From Mytilus galloprovincialis (taxonomy: Eukaryota > Mollusca > Bivalvia > Mytilida > Mytilidae): a DNA stretch of 64,000 nt. The stretch is taken from assembly GCF_965363235.1 (NCBI RefSeq), contig NC_134841.1:64129078-64193077 (forward strand). Reading direction: 5' to 3'. Both the position numbers and the translations under genes were made by a program. Position 1 is the first letter of the stretch; every line of letters begins with the position of its first letter. Below, in pieces: positions 1 to 12,480 of the stretch. The notes below the pieces were generated by a model that worked only from the letters and a program-made list of their open reading frames with translations, was not told the origin of the DNA and ran no database searches.

Positions 1-1710
1 TCGTTTATGTTGGCACCACCCACAAAACATAAACCGTTAGTTCTTTATCTGTATTTTTATCTTCAAGTTGTCTTTGTGTTTACTTTTGTAGGACATGTAT
101 CTGCTCATTATATTACTCGTTGTAATTATCACCATCTACTCTAAAACTCCTAACCGAAATGTAATAATCTTTTGGCATAATGTTAACTTTCTAATGTTGT
201 AGTGCAATTTATATTGTAGTAGATTTTTTTAAGCATGAACGTATTTTACAATAGATTTATTTGAGAGATACACAGTGTTAAGGATTTGTATAGTGAGAAG
301 GATTTTGCGGTTTATACAAATTCTTGCCAATATTTATCCATAAATTCTGAAACCCCTTTATTACAATAATTTATACCTTCTTATAATCTTAACCATATTA
401 CATGTTAATGGATTTTACACTCATTTTCTGAAACCCTATATTACAATAAATTAAACTTTCCCATTACAATAAATTAAAATTTCTCATAATCTTAACCATA
501 TAATCTTTAAGCATCTCATTCTTTTATCAGATTTTTTATAGCGTATACTTTATACACTTGGAGATTCACTTATATTCCCATGAAAAGCCTGAAATTAACA
601 GGTACGCAAGCTCAAAATATAATTGTAGTTATCTTTATTCGTTTTGGCATTACTTATATCTCAATTATTATATAAATTAGGTTAAATCTTAAGGAGTTAA
701 TATACAGTTACACGAAAGGCTGTTCTCTCAGTCGTATTGATTTAAATCAAGAAAGGATTTGTCTTCAGAATAACCGATATTGCTTCAATTTAATACGCCG
801 TTTCACACTGTGTTCCTTTTTTGAATAGCAGGTACACTTGTTCCAAGTTGGGGAGTAATTTTTAATCAATTATGCGACAGTTATATCAGTTGTCCATATA
901 GCACTTGACCCTTTTTCAACATGGTATTGAAAAGTCCAACATTATAGGGGTAAATCATATGTCAGCTGGTGTTCGCACACCAAACTTCAAGATCATTTAA
1001 GATCGACAGGTTATAGTTTATAAAGTATCATCATTCATCGAAACAATTAACAGAGTGTTATAAGCAATTAAGATATTTTCTTCATTTCATTGTAAAATAT
1101 GTTATAAATCTGAACATCGGACAGACGCTAAATTAATTTTTAGTCAAGCAAATCTGTTAATGCTACATCCATTTCTATGATTACTGATAGAATAACTGAA
1201 TGCAAACAAACAGAAAAATATATTGAAAACTTCTTCAAATCTTGTATCTTGTACGTTTTAACAAATTACAAAGTTTAGTCATATATTTTTTTAAAGTTTA
1301 TTCATATGTATCATGACAAATGTACACGTATCAAGTTGAACTTCTAACTAATTTTACTACTGACTTCTGTGCGTGAAATATTCGTCGCTGGGCGTTGAAC
1401 ATTTGTTCTAAAAACAGTTGTTAGCATGACACGGGTTATGTTCTTCTCATATATGTTATGATGGTATGATGCTAAACCCCTAACGGGAAGGATTGTGCCT
1501 GATGTTCATATGATGAAATCATAATCTTTCAGTCAGTTTAATTGAAGTCTGGAGCTGGCATGTCAGTTAACTGCTAGTAGTCTGTTGATATTTATGTATT
1601 ATTGTCATTTTGTCTATTTTCTTTGGTTACATCTTCTGACATCAGACTCGGACTTCTCTTGAACTGAATTTTAATGTGCGTATTGTTATGCGTTTACTTT
1701 TCTACATTGG
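1..1710. other. AT-rich non-coding stretch
   Basis: No open frame with coding character, no tandem array and no clear mobile element was recognised here. Short AT-rich motifs recur (for example ATTACAATAAATTAAA near 440-475), but nothing more can be supported. Confidence 0.5.
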
Positions 1711-2030
1711 TTAGAGGTATAAGGGAGGTTTGAGAACTCACAAACATGTTTAACCCCGCCGCATTTTTGCGCCTTTCCCAAGTCAGGAGCCTCTGGCCTT
1801 ATTAGTCTTGTATTATTTTAATATTAGTTTCTTGTGTACAATTCGGAAATTAGTATGGCGTTCATTATCACTGGACTAGTATATATTTGTTTAGGAGCCA
1901 GCTGAAGGACGCCTCCGGGTGCGGGAATTTCTCGCTACATTGAAGACCTGTTGGTGACCTTCTGCTGTTGTTTTTTATTTGGTCGGGTTGTTGTCTCTTT
2001 GACACATTCCCCATTTCCATTCTCAATTTT
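1711..2030 (+). repeat. Dispersed repeat family A, near full length
   Basis: About 320 bp, starting near TTAGAGGTATAAGGGAGG, containing CCCAAGTCAGGAGCCTCTGG, and ending GTTGTCTCTTTGACACATTC followed by a T-rich tail. Further copies lie at 44158-44472 (same strand, near full length), 30508-30597 (3' part) and 24341-24452 (minus strand, 3' part). The 5' half (AACCCCGCCGC, CAAGTCAGGAGCC) is shared with family B, so the two look like subfamilies of one non-autonomous element. The open frame on the minus strand here is a by-product of the repeat. Confidence 0.75.
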
Positions 2031-2469
2031 ATGCAACAGGAATTAATCAATATATATACCATTAAAAAATCAAGTACTCAGAAAACGTAGAAAAGTTGTT
2101 CCAGCTAATGATTTAGTAACAAACAAATGTGGTAGTCGTAAGAGGTAATACTTAATTAAATTCCATAACAGTGAAATTATCTTTATTCATGATAGCAAGT
2201 TATCTATGTCAAGTAATTTTATATCACAACCAGATCTGAGCTTAAATCATGCCTTGAACATTCAACGATCCGTGTATATGAGAGAGTCGACAATTTGCTT
2301 AAATAAAATGACTATCTTCAGTTAAAAACCAAATCCTCTAAATATTTGCGGCTTCTGGTTGGTACTCCACAACATATATATTTTTTTATCTTTTTATCTG
2401 TATCTCTATTATTAACAAATATCAGTCTTTCTTCAATAATTCTAAACCACCCACGGAAAAAGATATATT

Positions 2470-2642
2470 CAGTGAAGATTTTTGGTGTGGTTTGTGTTGC
2501 TAAGTCTTCAGTTTTTTTATGTTTTTTTAAAACTGTTGTTTGTGTTTGTGATTTGGTCTTTTTCTTTTTTATCCCTGGCGTTGTCCCTTTATTTTCTACG
2601 TCTCAGTTTGTAAGTCCCTTTGGTATCGATCGCCTCTCTTAA
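2470..2642 (+). repeat. Fragment of a dispersed mollusc-type repeat
   Basis: A T-rich segment with TATCCCTGGCGTTGTCCC and AAGTCCCTTTGGTATC. A related segment (GTGGACTGTTGTTTGTC, TTTGGCCATGG) is at about 23640-23790. I recognise this type from memory as a common tail in mussel repeats. It explains the 98-codon open frame that starts at 2346, which has no coding character. Confidence 0.4.
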
Positions 2643-2876
2643 GCTTAACTTCTGCGAGGTTTTGAATAACTGCATCTGCTGTATGTTCCCTTCAAATCGA
2701 TTGATAGTTGTGACTTTTTTAATCGCTATACTACATTTTCAATCAAATAGTAGAAGTTTTTTTTATAAATAGCCATTTATTATCAGCAACTAATAATTGT
2801 ATGTCCACTTCGGTCAGGAAAATGATGAATACGGCATATATACTTGTAAAGAACTATGACGAAATCATGTTAGCTA

Positions 2877-3165
2877 TATATTTTCTCCATAAAACTGTAT
2901 ATTAATGTTCGGCAAATAAGTTAAAATGCATGACTGTAGTTTTTCGTATTTTTCGCCATTGTCCATAGATTTGTTCGTGTGTTCTGTACAAAAGTGTATT
3001 ATCAAAAGACATTTTCTTCATGAAAACTGAATATCAATGTTCGGCAAAAAAAGTTAATAAACGCATGACTATTTTTTTGTATTTTTTTCCCCAATTACCC
3101 TTAGATTTGCTCGTGCACATGTGTTGTTATGAACAAACATGTATTATCAAAAGACAGTAAAGACC
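2877..3165 (+). repeat. Two-unit direct repeat, about 132 bp
   Basis: The motif AATGTTCGGCAAA occurs at about 2905 and 3037, 132 bp apart. Both are followed by GCATGACT, a T-rich stretch, and TTATCAAAAGACA. The second unit is slightly longer and diverged. No coding potential. Confidence 0.6.
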
Positions 3166-3479
3166 GTGTAGATTCCATTCACTACAAACAAGTTAAAAAT
3201 ATCTAACGGTACCTTTATGATTTTTTTGCTTTGAATAATTAAGACTTGATTTTCTCAATGCTAGTATGAAGAGATCAACTCTTTCGACATATGTCTTTCG
3301 GGATTAGATATTTCACTTTATAATAAATTCCAAGTATTACCTAAATTATGAAATAACGTCTTTTGAGTAACAAACAAGTTTTAACTGATCAACTGTATAA
3401 ATTCTTCAATGGTTTCAGTACATACAAATAAACAAAAAAATATTCAGAACCACGGCTGATACAAACTGGTTCCTAGAAT

Positions 3480-3730
3480 TCGAAACAATACCAACTGCCT
3501 ATATCTCATAACCATAAACAAAACATATACAGACTGTATATGGGATTCACAGACAATAAAAAGACTAGATGTATCTTACAACCATAGAAATGCAAAGACT
3601 GTTTTAAAAACCATGTGCAGACTATTTACATTCAGATAACTTTAAAGAACCACAGACAATACATTCAGACTGTGAAGGAGAACCACAGACAAAACACACT
3701 AACGTACCTTACAATTAGACAATACTTAAG
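3480..3730 (+). repeat. Degenerate minisatellite-like repeats
   Basis: Imperfect reiterations of AACCATAGACAA/ACATACAGACTG. Unit length varies and the period is not stable. The 65-codon frame across it is a by-product. Confidence 0.4.
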
Positions 3731-3789
3731 AACACATGCAATACATATAAGTTTGAGCGGATTAACGACCAACTATAATGTAAGTTTTT

Positions 3790-4350
3790 TTTACACATTG
3801 TTGTCAATATAATCGAATTTTATACATGTGAGAGGTTAAGCTAGCTATAAAACCAGTTTCGTTTAAAGCAACCAGTTTCAAAATCAGAAAATGTCTGTAC
3901 CATTTCAGTAAAAAGACAGGTATTATACCAAATATGTCCGTTTTTTAAGCATTGTTATAAATAAATGGAATTTGATGTGACAGTCATTCAAGTAAGAGGT
4001 TTAGCGCTATAAAACCAGGTTAAATCCACCATTTTCTGCATTTGAGAATGCAGGTACAAAATCAGGAATATACAAATACAAATATAACAGTTGTTGTTTA
4101 TTCATTTGATGCATTTCATCATTTGATGTATTTCATCATTTGATTTTGCCATTTGATTGCTTTCCTTTTTGAATTTTTACTCGGAGTTCAGTATTCATTT
4201 ATTTCACCTTTTATGCATTCTGTTTGATGTGTTTTTGCCTTTGATCAGGAACGTTCCATTTCTGCTTTTCCTAGGAGCTCTGTATTTTTTTATTTTACTT
4301 CATACAAATCAAGCATATTCTTTTTGCTCTGCATGTTCTTAATTTGTGTC
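3790..4350 (+). repeat. Dispersed repeat with two partial copies
   Basis: Two related pieces (about 3790-3900 and 3945-4350) share ATAAT/ATGGAATTT, GAGAGGTT/GAGGTTTAGC, GCTATAAAACCAG and a downstream TCGGAGTTCAGTATT. A third fragment of the same family is at 27610-27720 (TGTTGTCAATATAATGG, GTGAGGTTTAGCTGGCTA). I recognise the family from memory as abundant in mussel DNA; its class is unknown to me. Confidence 0.5.
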
Positions 4351-5560
4351 ACGGAAGGAGACCCATATCATGCGTTATTCTAATACATGAAGAAAATCTT
4401 GAAGTAATCTTTCAATTAAACATTGTTTTACACATGCTTAAAACTTAAAAACTTGAAATCTGGTATGTTTATCAAGAAGATAACTATCCAATGGAGACTT
4501 TCAACAATGGCAAAACACATACAATATTGTATAATGTAGTTCAAAGGAGAAAACCAACCATGTCATTAGTGTAGACAACACATTTAGAAAGTGAGTAGGT
4601 TAAAATCAATCCAGTTTAGTCTGATGTAAAATCATTCTGTAATTGCCAAAAGTGCATTTGATATAAAACATGTATAAGGCAATTTCCTATAAAAATTTAA
4701 TTTCCAAGGGACATTACTAATAGTGAAAAAGTGGATTTGAAATGAATTTCAATCTAACCCTAATACTTGCTAAGATAAACCTTCAATATAAATTTCGTAG
4801 CAATCCTATGAATGATGTAGATTTGAAAAGGCTTTCCATGCAATATTTCGTATAATTTATATTTCCAAGGGGAATAGCTCCTTCAATAATAATTATTTGG
4901 AACTGAATATGACTCCCCTATAAAAAGAATTATAAACACTAACTTTCATAGGAGCTACATTCAGTTAAAGGGTAATCAAGTATAAAGGTATATTAAAACT
5001 GCTTCTGCATCTTCTAGTTGTTACAGATACACATGTTAGAAAATGGTTAAAAAAGATATGCATTTGTCACTTTACTAGGAGAATCCAATGTTGTCAAAGA
5101 ACACCAAGCATGAGAAGGAGAATTGACATAAAGTATTTTTAAAGAACATAATATAACATGATTTATTGTACATAACTCTTTAATACTAATTGAATATAAC
5201 TATAACACAAATCGAAGTGCAGTACAAATAATCTCCTCTGTTCTGTAGACATTCTTGCCTCTCATTCTTTCTTAATTGTGTGGCAGGCACTAAATCTTGT
5301 TTAACCTAAAACATAACAATATGGTTCAGTTGAATAAATAATTATTCCAAAACAATACAAAATTTAAAAGTCCCAAACAGTTGTCATTTGTTTTCCATCT
5401 AAGGACAAATAGGAGTGTTTCATCATTGCAATGGCAGAATCCCAAGACAGTATCAAAATGTAAAACTTATAGAAATACAATTCATTTGTGCGACCAATCA
5501 TTTAAAGTTCAAATCATTTTTTTCTTGGGTAATTACTTTTCTTTGCTTTACAACTGTGAT
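4351..5560. other. AT-rich non-coding stretch
   Basis: No gene, RNA or array recognised. Phrases such as TTTCCAAGGGGAATAGCTCC (about 4861) resemble pieces of dispersed mollusc repeats, but boundaries could not be set. Confidence 0.4.
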
Positions 5561-5569
5561 GATTAAAAT

Positions 5570-5900
5570 ATAAAGTGTGGTGATAGACAAACATAGAATG
5601 GTGAGAGACAAACATAGTGTGGTGATAGACAAACGTAGTGTGGTGATAGACAAAGATAGTGTGGTGATAGACAAACATAGTGTGGTGATAGACAAACATA
5701 GTGTGGTGATAGACAAAGATAGTGTGGTGATAGACAAAGGTAGTGTGGTGATAGACAATAGTTTGGTGATAGACAAACATAGTGTGGTGATAGACAAACA
5801 TAGTGTGGTGATAGACAAACATAGTGTGGTGATAGACAATAGTGTGGTGATAAACAATAGTGTGGTGATAGACAAACATAATATGGTGATAGATATACAC
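5570..5900 (+). repeat. 21-bp minisatellite, about 15 units
   Basis: Tandem copies of GTGGTGATAGACAAACATA with small variants and a few 15-bp short units. Because the unit is a multiple of three and lacks stops, it stays open in several frames on both strands (four overlapping frames of 124-156 codons). The predicted peptides are pure repeats, so none is called a gene. Degenerate GTGTGGCAGTAGATAC-type units continue to about 6020. Confidence 0.85.
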
Positions 5901-6256
5901 AGTGTGTTGATTTATTATGTGTGGCGGTCGATATATTATATGTGGCCATAATTATATTATGTGTGGCAGTAGATACATAATATGTGGTGGTATATACATT
6001 ATGTGTGTGCCAGCAGATGTATACTGTAGACAATGCTTCAAGTGCAATAACACTGAAACAATATATTTATAAGGTTTACTCATTTTGAATGTTACAATCA
6101 TTGACCCCCAGTGAGTATATCATATTTGCTGCTTTTACTGAAAAGATGCCTGACATGATATTTACATAAAATATTGCATGACATTTTGGAGCGGTTATAC
6201 CTTAAAAAACATTTCTTTTAAATTATTTCATTTCAACCAGGATTGTTTAAGTGCTT

Positions 6257-6480
6257 ATTAACTCTTTACATACATATGTTTAATACTTTGCTAATTAACT
6301 CTTTACATACATATGTATAATACTTTGCTAATTAACTCTTTACATACATATTTATAATACTTTGCTAATTAACTCTTTACATACATATGTATAATACTTT
6401 GCTAATTAACTCTTTACATACGTATGTATAATACTTTGCTAATTAACTCTTTACATACATATGTATATTACTTTAAATTT
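6257..6480 (+). repeat. 37-bp tandem repeat, six units
   Basis: CTTTACATACATATGTATAA plus TACTTTGCTAATTAACT recurs with a strict 37-bp spacing (unit starts at about 6264, 6301, 6338, 6375, 6412 and 6449). Variation between units is only a few substitutions. Confidence 0.9.
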
Positions 6481-6659
6481 CAATGAAGATTACCTTTTCC
6501 TTTTCTTCTATTTTCTATCTATCAAAAATCTTGTTTCACTTTTCTGAAGAAAAAAAATAATAACAATGATAGGTGTCACATTGAGTCATTTTAAGTTTAA
6601 AATCTAAATTAACATAAACAGATTTCTGTACAGAAACATGGATTATTATCATACTCATA

Positions 6660-8330
6660 TCCACTTTCAAGTTGGAAGTTGAGAGATATACCCAGTGGTG
6701 TGAAAGACATAATGTATATATTGAGGTGAAAATATTAACAGTGAGCTGATAGATATTTTGAGTGAGGTGATACATATAAAATGAGCAACTGATTTACAAA
6801 GTGAGGTAATTGGTATTTTCAGTAAGGTGATATGATATATTGTGTGGATATATACATAGAGAATTTTGGGTAAATATAGAGAAAATGGGGATATATATAG
6901 AGAGTATGTGGTGATTGATATATGTAGTGAGGTGATTGATAAATAAAGTAAGGTGATAGGCGTTTATGTTGTGAAGAAAAACATACAGACTTCTGGGTTA
7001 GATATAGAGAGTGTGTGGTCATTGATAATTTTTGCGAGGTGAAAGTATATAAAGTACGGTGAAAGGTGTTTATAAAGTGGTCATAAACATATGGACTGTG
7101 GGGATAGATATGGAGATTATGGGCATATTATACGTATATAGAGAGTTTGATGTGATTGATATATTTAGTGAGGTGATTGATAAAAACAGGAAACTGATAG
7201 GTGTTTATGATGTGGCCATAAACATAGAGACTAGTGGGATAGATATTGAGAGTATGGGGATGGATATAGAGAGTGTGTGGTGATTGATATATAAAGTGAG
7301 GTGATGGATAAATAAAGTAAGTTGATATGTGTTTATAATGTGGTCATAAACACAGAGACTGTAGGGATAGATATCGAAAGTATGGGGATAGATATAGAGA
7401 GTATGTGGTGATTGTTATATAAAGTGAGGTGATGGATAAATAAAGTAAGGTGATAGGTGTTTATAATGTGGTCATAAACATAGAGACTGTGGGGATAGAT
7501 ATCGAAAGTATGGGGATAGATATAGAGAGTATGTGGTGATTGATATATAAAGCGAGGTGATGGATAAATAAAGTAAGGTGATTGGTGTTTATAATGTGGT
7601 CATAAACATAGAGACTGTGGGGATACATAACAAGAGTATGGGGATATATATAGAAAGTGTGTGGTGATTGATATATAAAGTGAGGTGATGGATAAATAAA
7701 GTAAGGTGATAGGTGTATATAATTCGGTCATAAACATAGAAACTGAGGGGATAGATATCGAAAGTATGGGAATATATATAGAGAGTGTGTTGATTGATAT
7801 ATATAAAGTGAAGTGATTGATAAATAAAGTGAGGTGATGGGTGTTTATAATGTGAAGATATACAGAGAGACTTTTAGGATAGATATAGAGAGTGTGTGTG
7901 TGGTGATTGATATATAAAGTGAGGTGATTGATAAATAAAGTAAGATGATAGTTGTTTATTGTGTGGAGATATATACAGAGAGACTTTTGAGGCAGATATT
8001 GGGAGTTGGGGATATATAACAAACAAATGGAAGTTTTTAGCGACCTTGACTGGCTATACAGCCCTTGCACGGTTGGTGGGGATATATATATAGAGTGTGG
8101 TGATTGATACATAAAGTGAGGTGATTGATAAATAAAGTAAGGTAATCTAAGGTGTTTATTATGTGGAGATATACAGAGAGACTTTTGGGGTAGATATAGA
8201 GAGTATGGGGATATATATAGAGAGTATGGGGATATATATAGAGAGTGTGGTGATTGATATATAAAGTGAGGTGATTGATAAATAAAGTAAAAGGGAAGCC
8301 TTTGTATTATCCTGAGATATACATAGAGAT
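6660..8330 (+). repeat. Minisatellite block with 128-bp composite period
   Basis: Short GATAGATATAGAGAGTATG / GTGGTGATTGATATATAAAG units are arranged into a longer repeat. The landmark GTTTATAATGTGGTCATAAA occurs at 7331, 7459 and 7587, exactly 128 bp apart, with weaker copies on both sides. An unrelated insert of about 50 bp (8020-8080, GGCTATACAGCCCTTGCACG) interrupts the pattern. Confidence 0.8.
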
Positions 8331-8348
8331 TATTATGATATATACATA

Positions 8349-9080
8349 ATGACTGTTGGCATCAGAATGGAGAGTGTAGTGATAGATAATCATAGTATGG
8401 GGATAGCTATTGAGACTGTAGTGATAGATAATCATAGTATGGGGATTGCTATTGAGACTGTAGTGATAGATGGTCATAGTATGGGGATAGCTATTGAGAC
8501 TGTAGTGATAGATAATCATGGTATGGAGATAGCTATTGAGACTGTAGTGATATATAATCATAGTATGGGAATAGCTATTGAGACTGTAGTGATAGATAAT
8601 CATGGTATGGAGATAGCTATTGAGACTGTAGTGATAGATAATCATAGAATGGGGATAGCTTTTGAGACTGTAGTGATAGATAATCATAGAATGGGGATAG
8701 CTATTGAGACTGTAGTGATATATAATCATAGTATGGGGATAGCTATTGAGACTGTAGTGATAGATAATCGTGGTATGGAGATAGCTATTGAGACTGTAGT
8801 GATATATAATCATAGTATGGGGATAGCTATTGAGACTGTAGTGATAGATAATCATAGTATGGGAATAGCTATTGAGACTGAAGTGATAGATAATCATGGT
8901 ATGGAAATAGCTATTGAGACTGTAGTGATATATAATCATAGTATGGGGATAGCTATTGAGACTGTAGTGATATATAATCATAGTATGGGGGTAGCTATTG
9001 AGACTGTTGGGATAAATGATCATAGTATGGGGGTAGCTATTGAGACTGTTGGGATATATATGGAAAGTGTGGTGATGAAT
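8349..9080 (+). repeat. 42-bp minisatellite, about 17 units
   Basis: The unit is GTAGTGATAGATAATCATAG followed by TATGGGGATAGCTATTGAGACT. The 42-bp length is a multiple of three and there are no stop codons, so both strands are open for over 260 codons across the block, with a 14-residue peptide period. Low complexity, opening on both strands and continuity with neighbouring non-coding minisatellites argue against a protein. Confidence 0.9.
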
Positions 9081-9600
9081 GCAGCGACTGTAGCAATGGA
9101 GGAATATATTAAACACCACACTGTATATATCTTTTTTTGAGTATCATTTTATAAAAATACTTTACCATCACTATTGCTGAGTGCTGCTTGTTTGTAAATC
9201 ATTTAACTATTCTTGTTATTTCATTTAAAATTAGATGTACCCATGTCCTTTCTTCCATTTTCACCAATGACCTCTAAATCCTTGCAAAATGTTGTTTGGT
9301 ATTTCTGTAAGAAGAACACAAATATAAATAATCAATTTGATAATTGCTACATGATTAGTATACAAGCTTATACAAACATATCTCAGTGGACATTGCATAT
9401 CTGCATATCTCCTTCCATTGTAAATTATACAATGACAGTGAATGACCAGTACATTTCTCTGACTTATAGAAGATACAACAAGTTATAGTATACAGTCTGG
9501 TGAAAAATAGATAAATAATGATGATAGATATAATCATTTTGTTACTATAAATATGATATGATGGTGATAAAAAGATATAGATAGGTGATAAGTGTGGACT
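9081..9600. other. AT-rich stretch between minisatellite blocks
   Basis: Mostly non-repetitive. The 91-codon plus-strand frame (9213-9488) and the 60-codon minus-strand frame overlapping it have no recognisable domain and no flanking splice logic, so no gene is called. Confidence 0.4.
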
Positions 9601-9697
9601 TAGTTATAGTGGGATTATGTGTATATATACAGTGAGGTAAAGGATCCACAGAATAGTATAAAGATATATACAGTGTGATGATATATAAACAAAAGGA

Positions 9698-9735
<38 letters not shown>

Positions 9736-9860
9736 TGTGTGGTGACATATATAGCAATGGTGTTGTGATTGATTTAAGCAGTGCATTTAGTTAAAAGATA
9801 CATATGTGGAGGGGATACATATATAAAATATGGTGAAAAATTATCAACAGTGAGGTCAAG
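9600..9860 (+). repeat. Degenerate minisatellite with an AT microsatellite
   Basis: GTGATGATATATAAAC-type units flank a pure (TA)n tract at about 9698-9732. This is the same motif family as the surrounding domain. Confidence 0.7.
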
Positions 9861-9884
9861 AAAATATTTTCAAGGATGTCATCT

Positions 9885-10620
9885 ATAATACTAAAATTAC
9901 GAGGTCCAATTTGTCAGCTGTCATCACGTAAAAACGATGAATCAAAGAATTCAACTTTATATATAAATAATATAGTACAAAGGTGTAGATTAAAAATTAC
10001 ACCACTCCAGGCCCTTTTGTTTTCCACGTAATTAATATTGCTAATAATTAAGAAGTTCCGGGTCGAGTCCGATACCGATACCAATAGTATATTCATCTGT
10101 TTAACTTTCTGCATTTGACAGGCGCACCACCAAACGGTGTATTCAGGATATGCTGTATACACGGGTCATAATCACAGGGTTGACAATACTAAATTGTCAA
10201 ATTGTTACCTATTGTAGTATTTTAATCAGTAAGACTTTATAAGATAACAATACGAATACTAAAAATAAGGCGTATAGGTACAGTTTTCAATTTGTTAGCG
10301 GGCATGACGTAAAACAGCGAATCAAATAATTCAACTTTATTTATAACTAATATAGGACAATGCTGTTGATAAAACAAATACTCCATCCCAGGACTTTTCA
10401 TTTTCCAAATAATTAATATTACCAATAATTGATTAGTTCCAGTTAGACGGGTTCAAACAGAAAGATTTGAAAGCAGAGAAAACTGTGATAGCTATATCTT
10501 ATAATCGGCATGACTTTATCAGATGACAATACTAATACAAAAATAAGTCTTGCGCATAGTTATATACTTTAATTCAGTCACGGACCCATGATATCACGGG
10601 TGTGTTCTAGTATATATATA
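9885..10620 (+). repeat. Duplicated dispersed repeat, two to three partial copies
   Basis: Two diverged copies (about 9890-10170 and 10235-10480) share CAATTTGT(C/T)AGC, AATTCAACTTTAT, ATAATATAG/TAATATAGGACAA, CCCAGG/CCAGGCCCTTTT and AATTAATATT. A third partial copy (10500-10615) ends TCACGGACCCATGATATCAC. The 82-codon and 62-codon minus-strand frames come from the two copies and match each other only because of the duplication. Confidence 0.6.
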
Positions 10621-11154
10621 AAATGAGGAAATAGATATATAAATTAAGGTGAAAGATATATAAAGTGAGATGATAAAGTGAGATGATAGATATACAAATT
10701 GTGGTGACAGATACACAGTGTGGTGCTATATGTATAAAGTGAGGTGATAGAGATATAAAATGTAGTGGTAGATGTACAGTGTGGTGATAGATATATTAAA
10801 TAAGGTGATATAAAATGAGGTGGTATATTAATAAAATGAGGTCTTACTTATATAGACTGAGATGATAGATATACAAAGTATGGTGACATATATACAGGGT
10901 GGTGATAGATATACAAAGTGTTGTGACATATGATCAGTTAGGTGATAGATGTATAAGGTGTTATGATAGATATATAAAGTGTGATGATAGATATATAAAG
11001 TGTGATGATAGATATATAAAGTGTGGTGATAGATACATAAAGTGTTGTGACATATGATGAGTTAGGTGATAGATGTATATAGTGTGGTGTGGTGATAGAT
11101 ATATACAGTGTGTTGATAGATATATAAAGTAAGGTGATTAATGATAGAGTGATA
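10610..11154 (+). repeat. 18-21-bp minisatellite block
   Basis: Tandem variants of GTGTGGTGATAGATATATAA with irregular 15-24 bp spacing, interrupted at 11155 by a family B insertion. Confidence 0.85.
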
Positions 11155-11515
11155 CTAGATTATGCCACTGTCCCAGATTAGGGGAGGGTTGGGATCCCGC
11201 TCACATGTTTAACACCGCCACATTATATATGTATGTGCCTGTCCCAAGTCAGGAGCCTGTAATTCAGTGGTTGTTGTTTGTTTATGTGTTACATATTTGT
11301 TTTTCTTTAATTTTTTTCTAACATGAATAAGACCATTAGTTTTCTCGTTTAAATTGTCTTATCGGTGACTTTTATAGCTGACTATGGGGTATCGGGTTTG
11401 CTCATTGTTGAAGGACGTATGGTGACCTATACTTGTTAATGTTTGTGTCATTTTGGTCTTTTTGTTGGTAGTTGTCAGTTGTCTCATTGGCAATCATACC
11501 ACATCTTCTTTTTTA
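11155..11515 (+). repeat. Dispersed repeat family B, full-length copy
   Basis: About 360 bp. It starts CCCAGATTAGGGGAGGGTTG, contains GTCCCAAGTCAGGAGCC, TTATAGCTGACTATGGGGTA and TTGCTCATTGTTGAAGG, and ends TTGTCTCATTGGCAATCATA then CCACATCTTCTTTTTTA. Minisatellite resumes directly at its 3' end, so it inserted into the array. Other copies here: 13180-13512, 23798-24080 (minus), 27302-27452 (minus), 30112-30230, 39786-39905, 41484-41850, 45059-45165 and 63824-63851. Confidence 0.85.
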
Positions 11516-12090
11516 AATATAGAGTGTGATGATTGATGATACAGAGTGGTGATAGATATATACAGAGAGGTGAAAACTGATACAGAGTGATAACAGATAT
11601 ATACAATGTTGTGATTGATGATACAGAGTGGTGAAGGATGATACACAGTGGTGATACATATAAACAATATGGTGACTGATGATACAGAGTGGTGATAGAT
11701 ACATACAGAGAGGTGATAGCTATATACAGTGTGGTAATTGGTGATACAGAGTGGGGATAGATGTCTAGTGTGGTGATACATATAAACAATATGGTGACTG
11801 ATGATAGAGAGTGGTGAAAGATATATACACTATGACGATTGATGATACAGAGTGGTGATAGATACATACAGAGAGGTGATAGCTATATACAGTATGGTAA
11901 TTAGTGATAACGAGTTGGGATAGATGTCTAGTGTGGTGATACTGATAGAGATAAACAATATGGTGACTGATGATACAGAGTGGTGAAAGATATATACACT
12001 ATGACAATTGATGATACAGAGTGGTGATAGATATATACAGTAAGGTGATTAATTATACAGAGTGGTGATAGATATGTAGAGTGTGGTCAT
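11516..12090 (+). repeat. Minisatellite block
   Basis: Units of the type GATGATACAGAGTGGTGATA and GATACATACAGAGAGGTG. A longer period of roughly 170-180 bp is suggested by repeats of TATATACAGTGTGGTAATTG. Open frames on the minus strand are repeat by-products. Confidence 0.8.
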
Positions 12091-12480
12091 AGATATCTAT
12101 TCCTCAATTTGGTGTCCTACAGATACAGTCCTGCATATATCGCCAGGCTGTATTTATATACTATACAGATATCAGTCATGTGGTGTGCTTTAATATGTTC
12201 TGTTTGTTTTTCAAATATCTCTATATAGCAATAAGAATCCCACCCATTTTCTGAAAAGATACACACACAAACACCAGTCTTTTCTACGATGACAATAATA
12301 GTTTTCAAAATTGAAATGTGTATGATTGTGCAACATAATCAACCATACTGAAAAACAAATAGTTACAATGATAGGTGCCGAACTGAATCACTTTTAGTTT
12401 TCAGCAAACATACACAGATTGCTGTAAATATACATTAATCATTAGTATGCTTATATACATTTTCAAATTGGTATAAACAT
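12091..12480. other. Non-repetitive island between minisatellite blocks
   Basis: Ordinary AT-rich sequence with a 63-codon minus-strand frame lacking any recognisable motif. It shares short phrases with 6540-6680 (AACAATGATAGGTG, ACACAGATTGCTG/ACAGATTTCTG), which suggests an older duplication of this spacer. Confidence 0.4.

Noticed and set aside
8307..9140. Two long overlapping frames (263 and 270 codons) as possible genes
   Set aside because: Both are translations of a 42-bp tandem unit, open on both strands, of low complexity, and continuous with non-coding minisatellites.
10055..10080. A B-box-like GGGTCGAGTCC as a tRNA or SINE promoter
   Set aside because: No A box at a suitable distance upstream, and the second copy of the repeat does not keep the arrangement.
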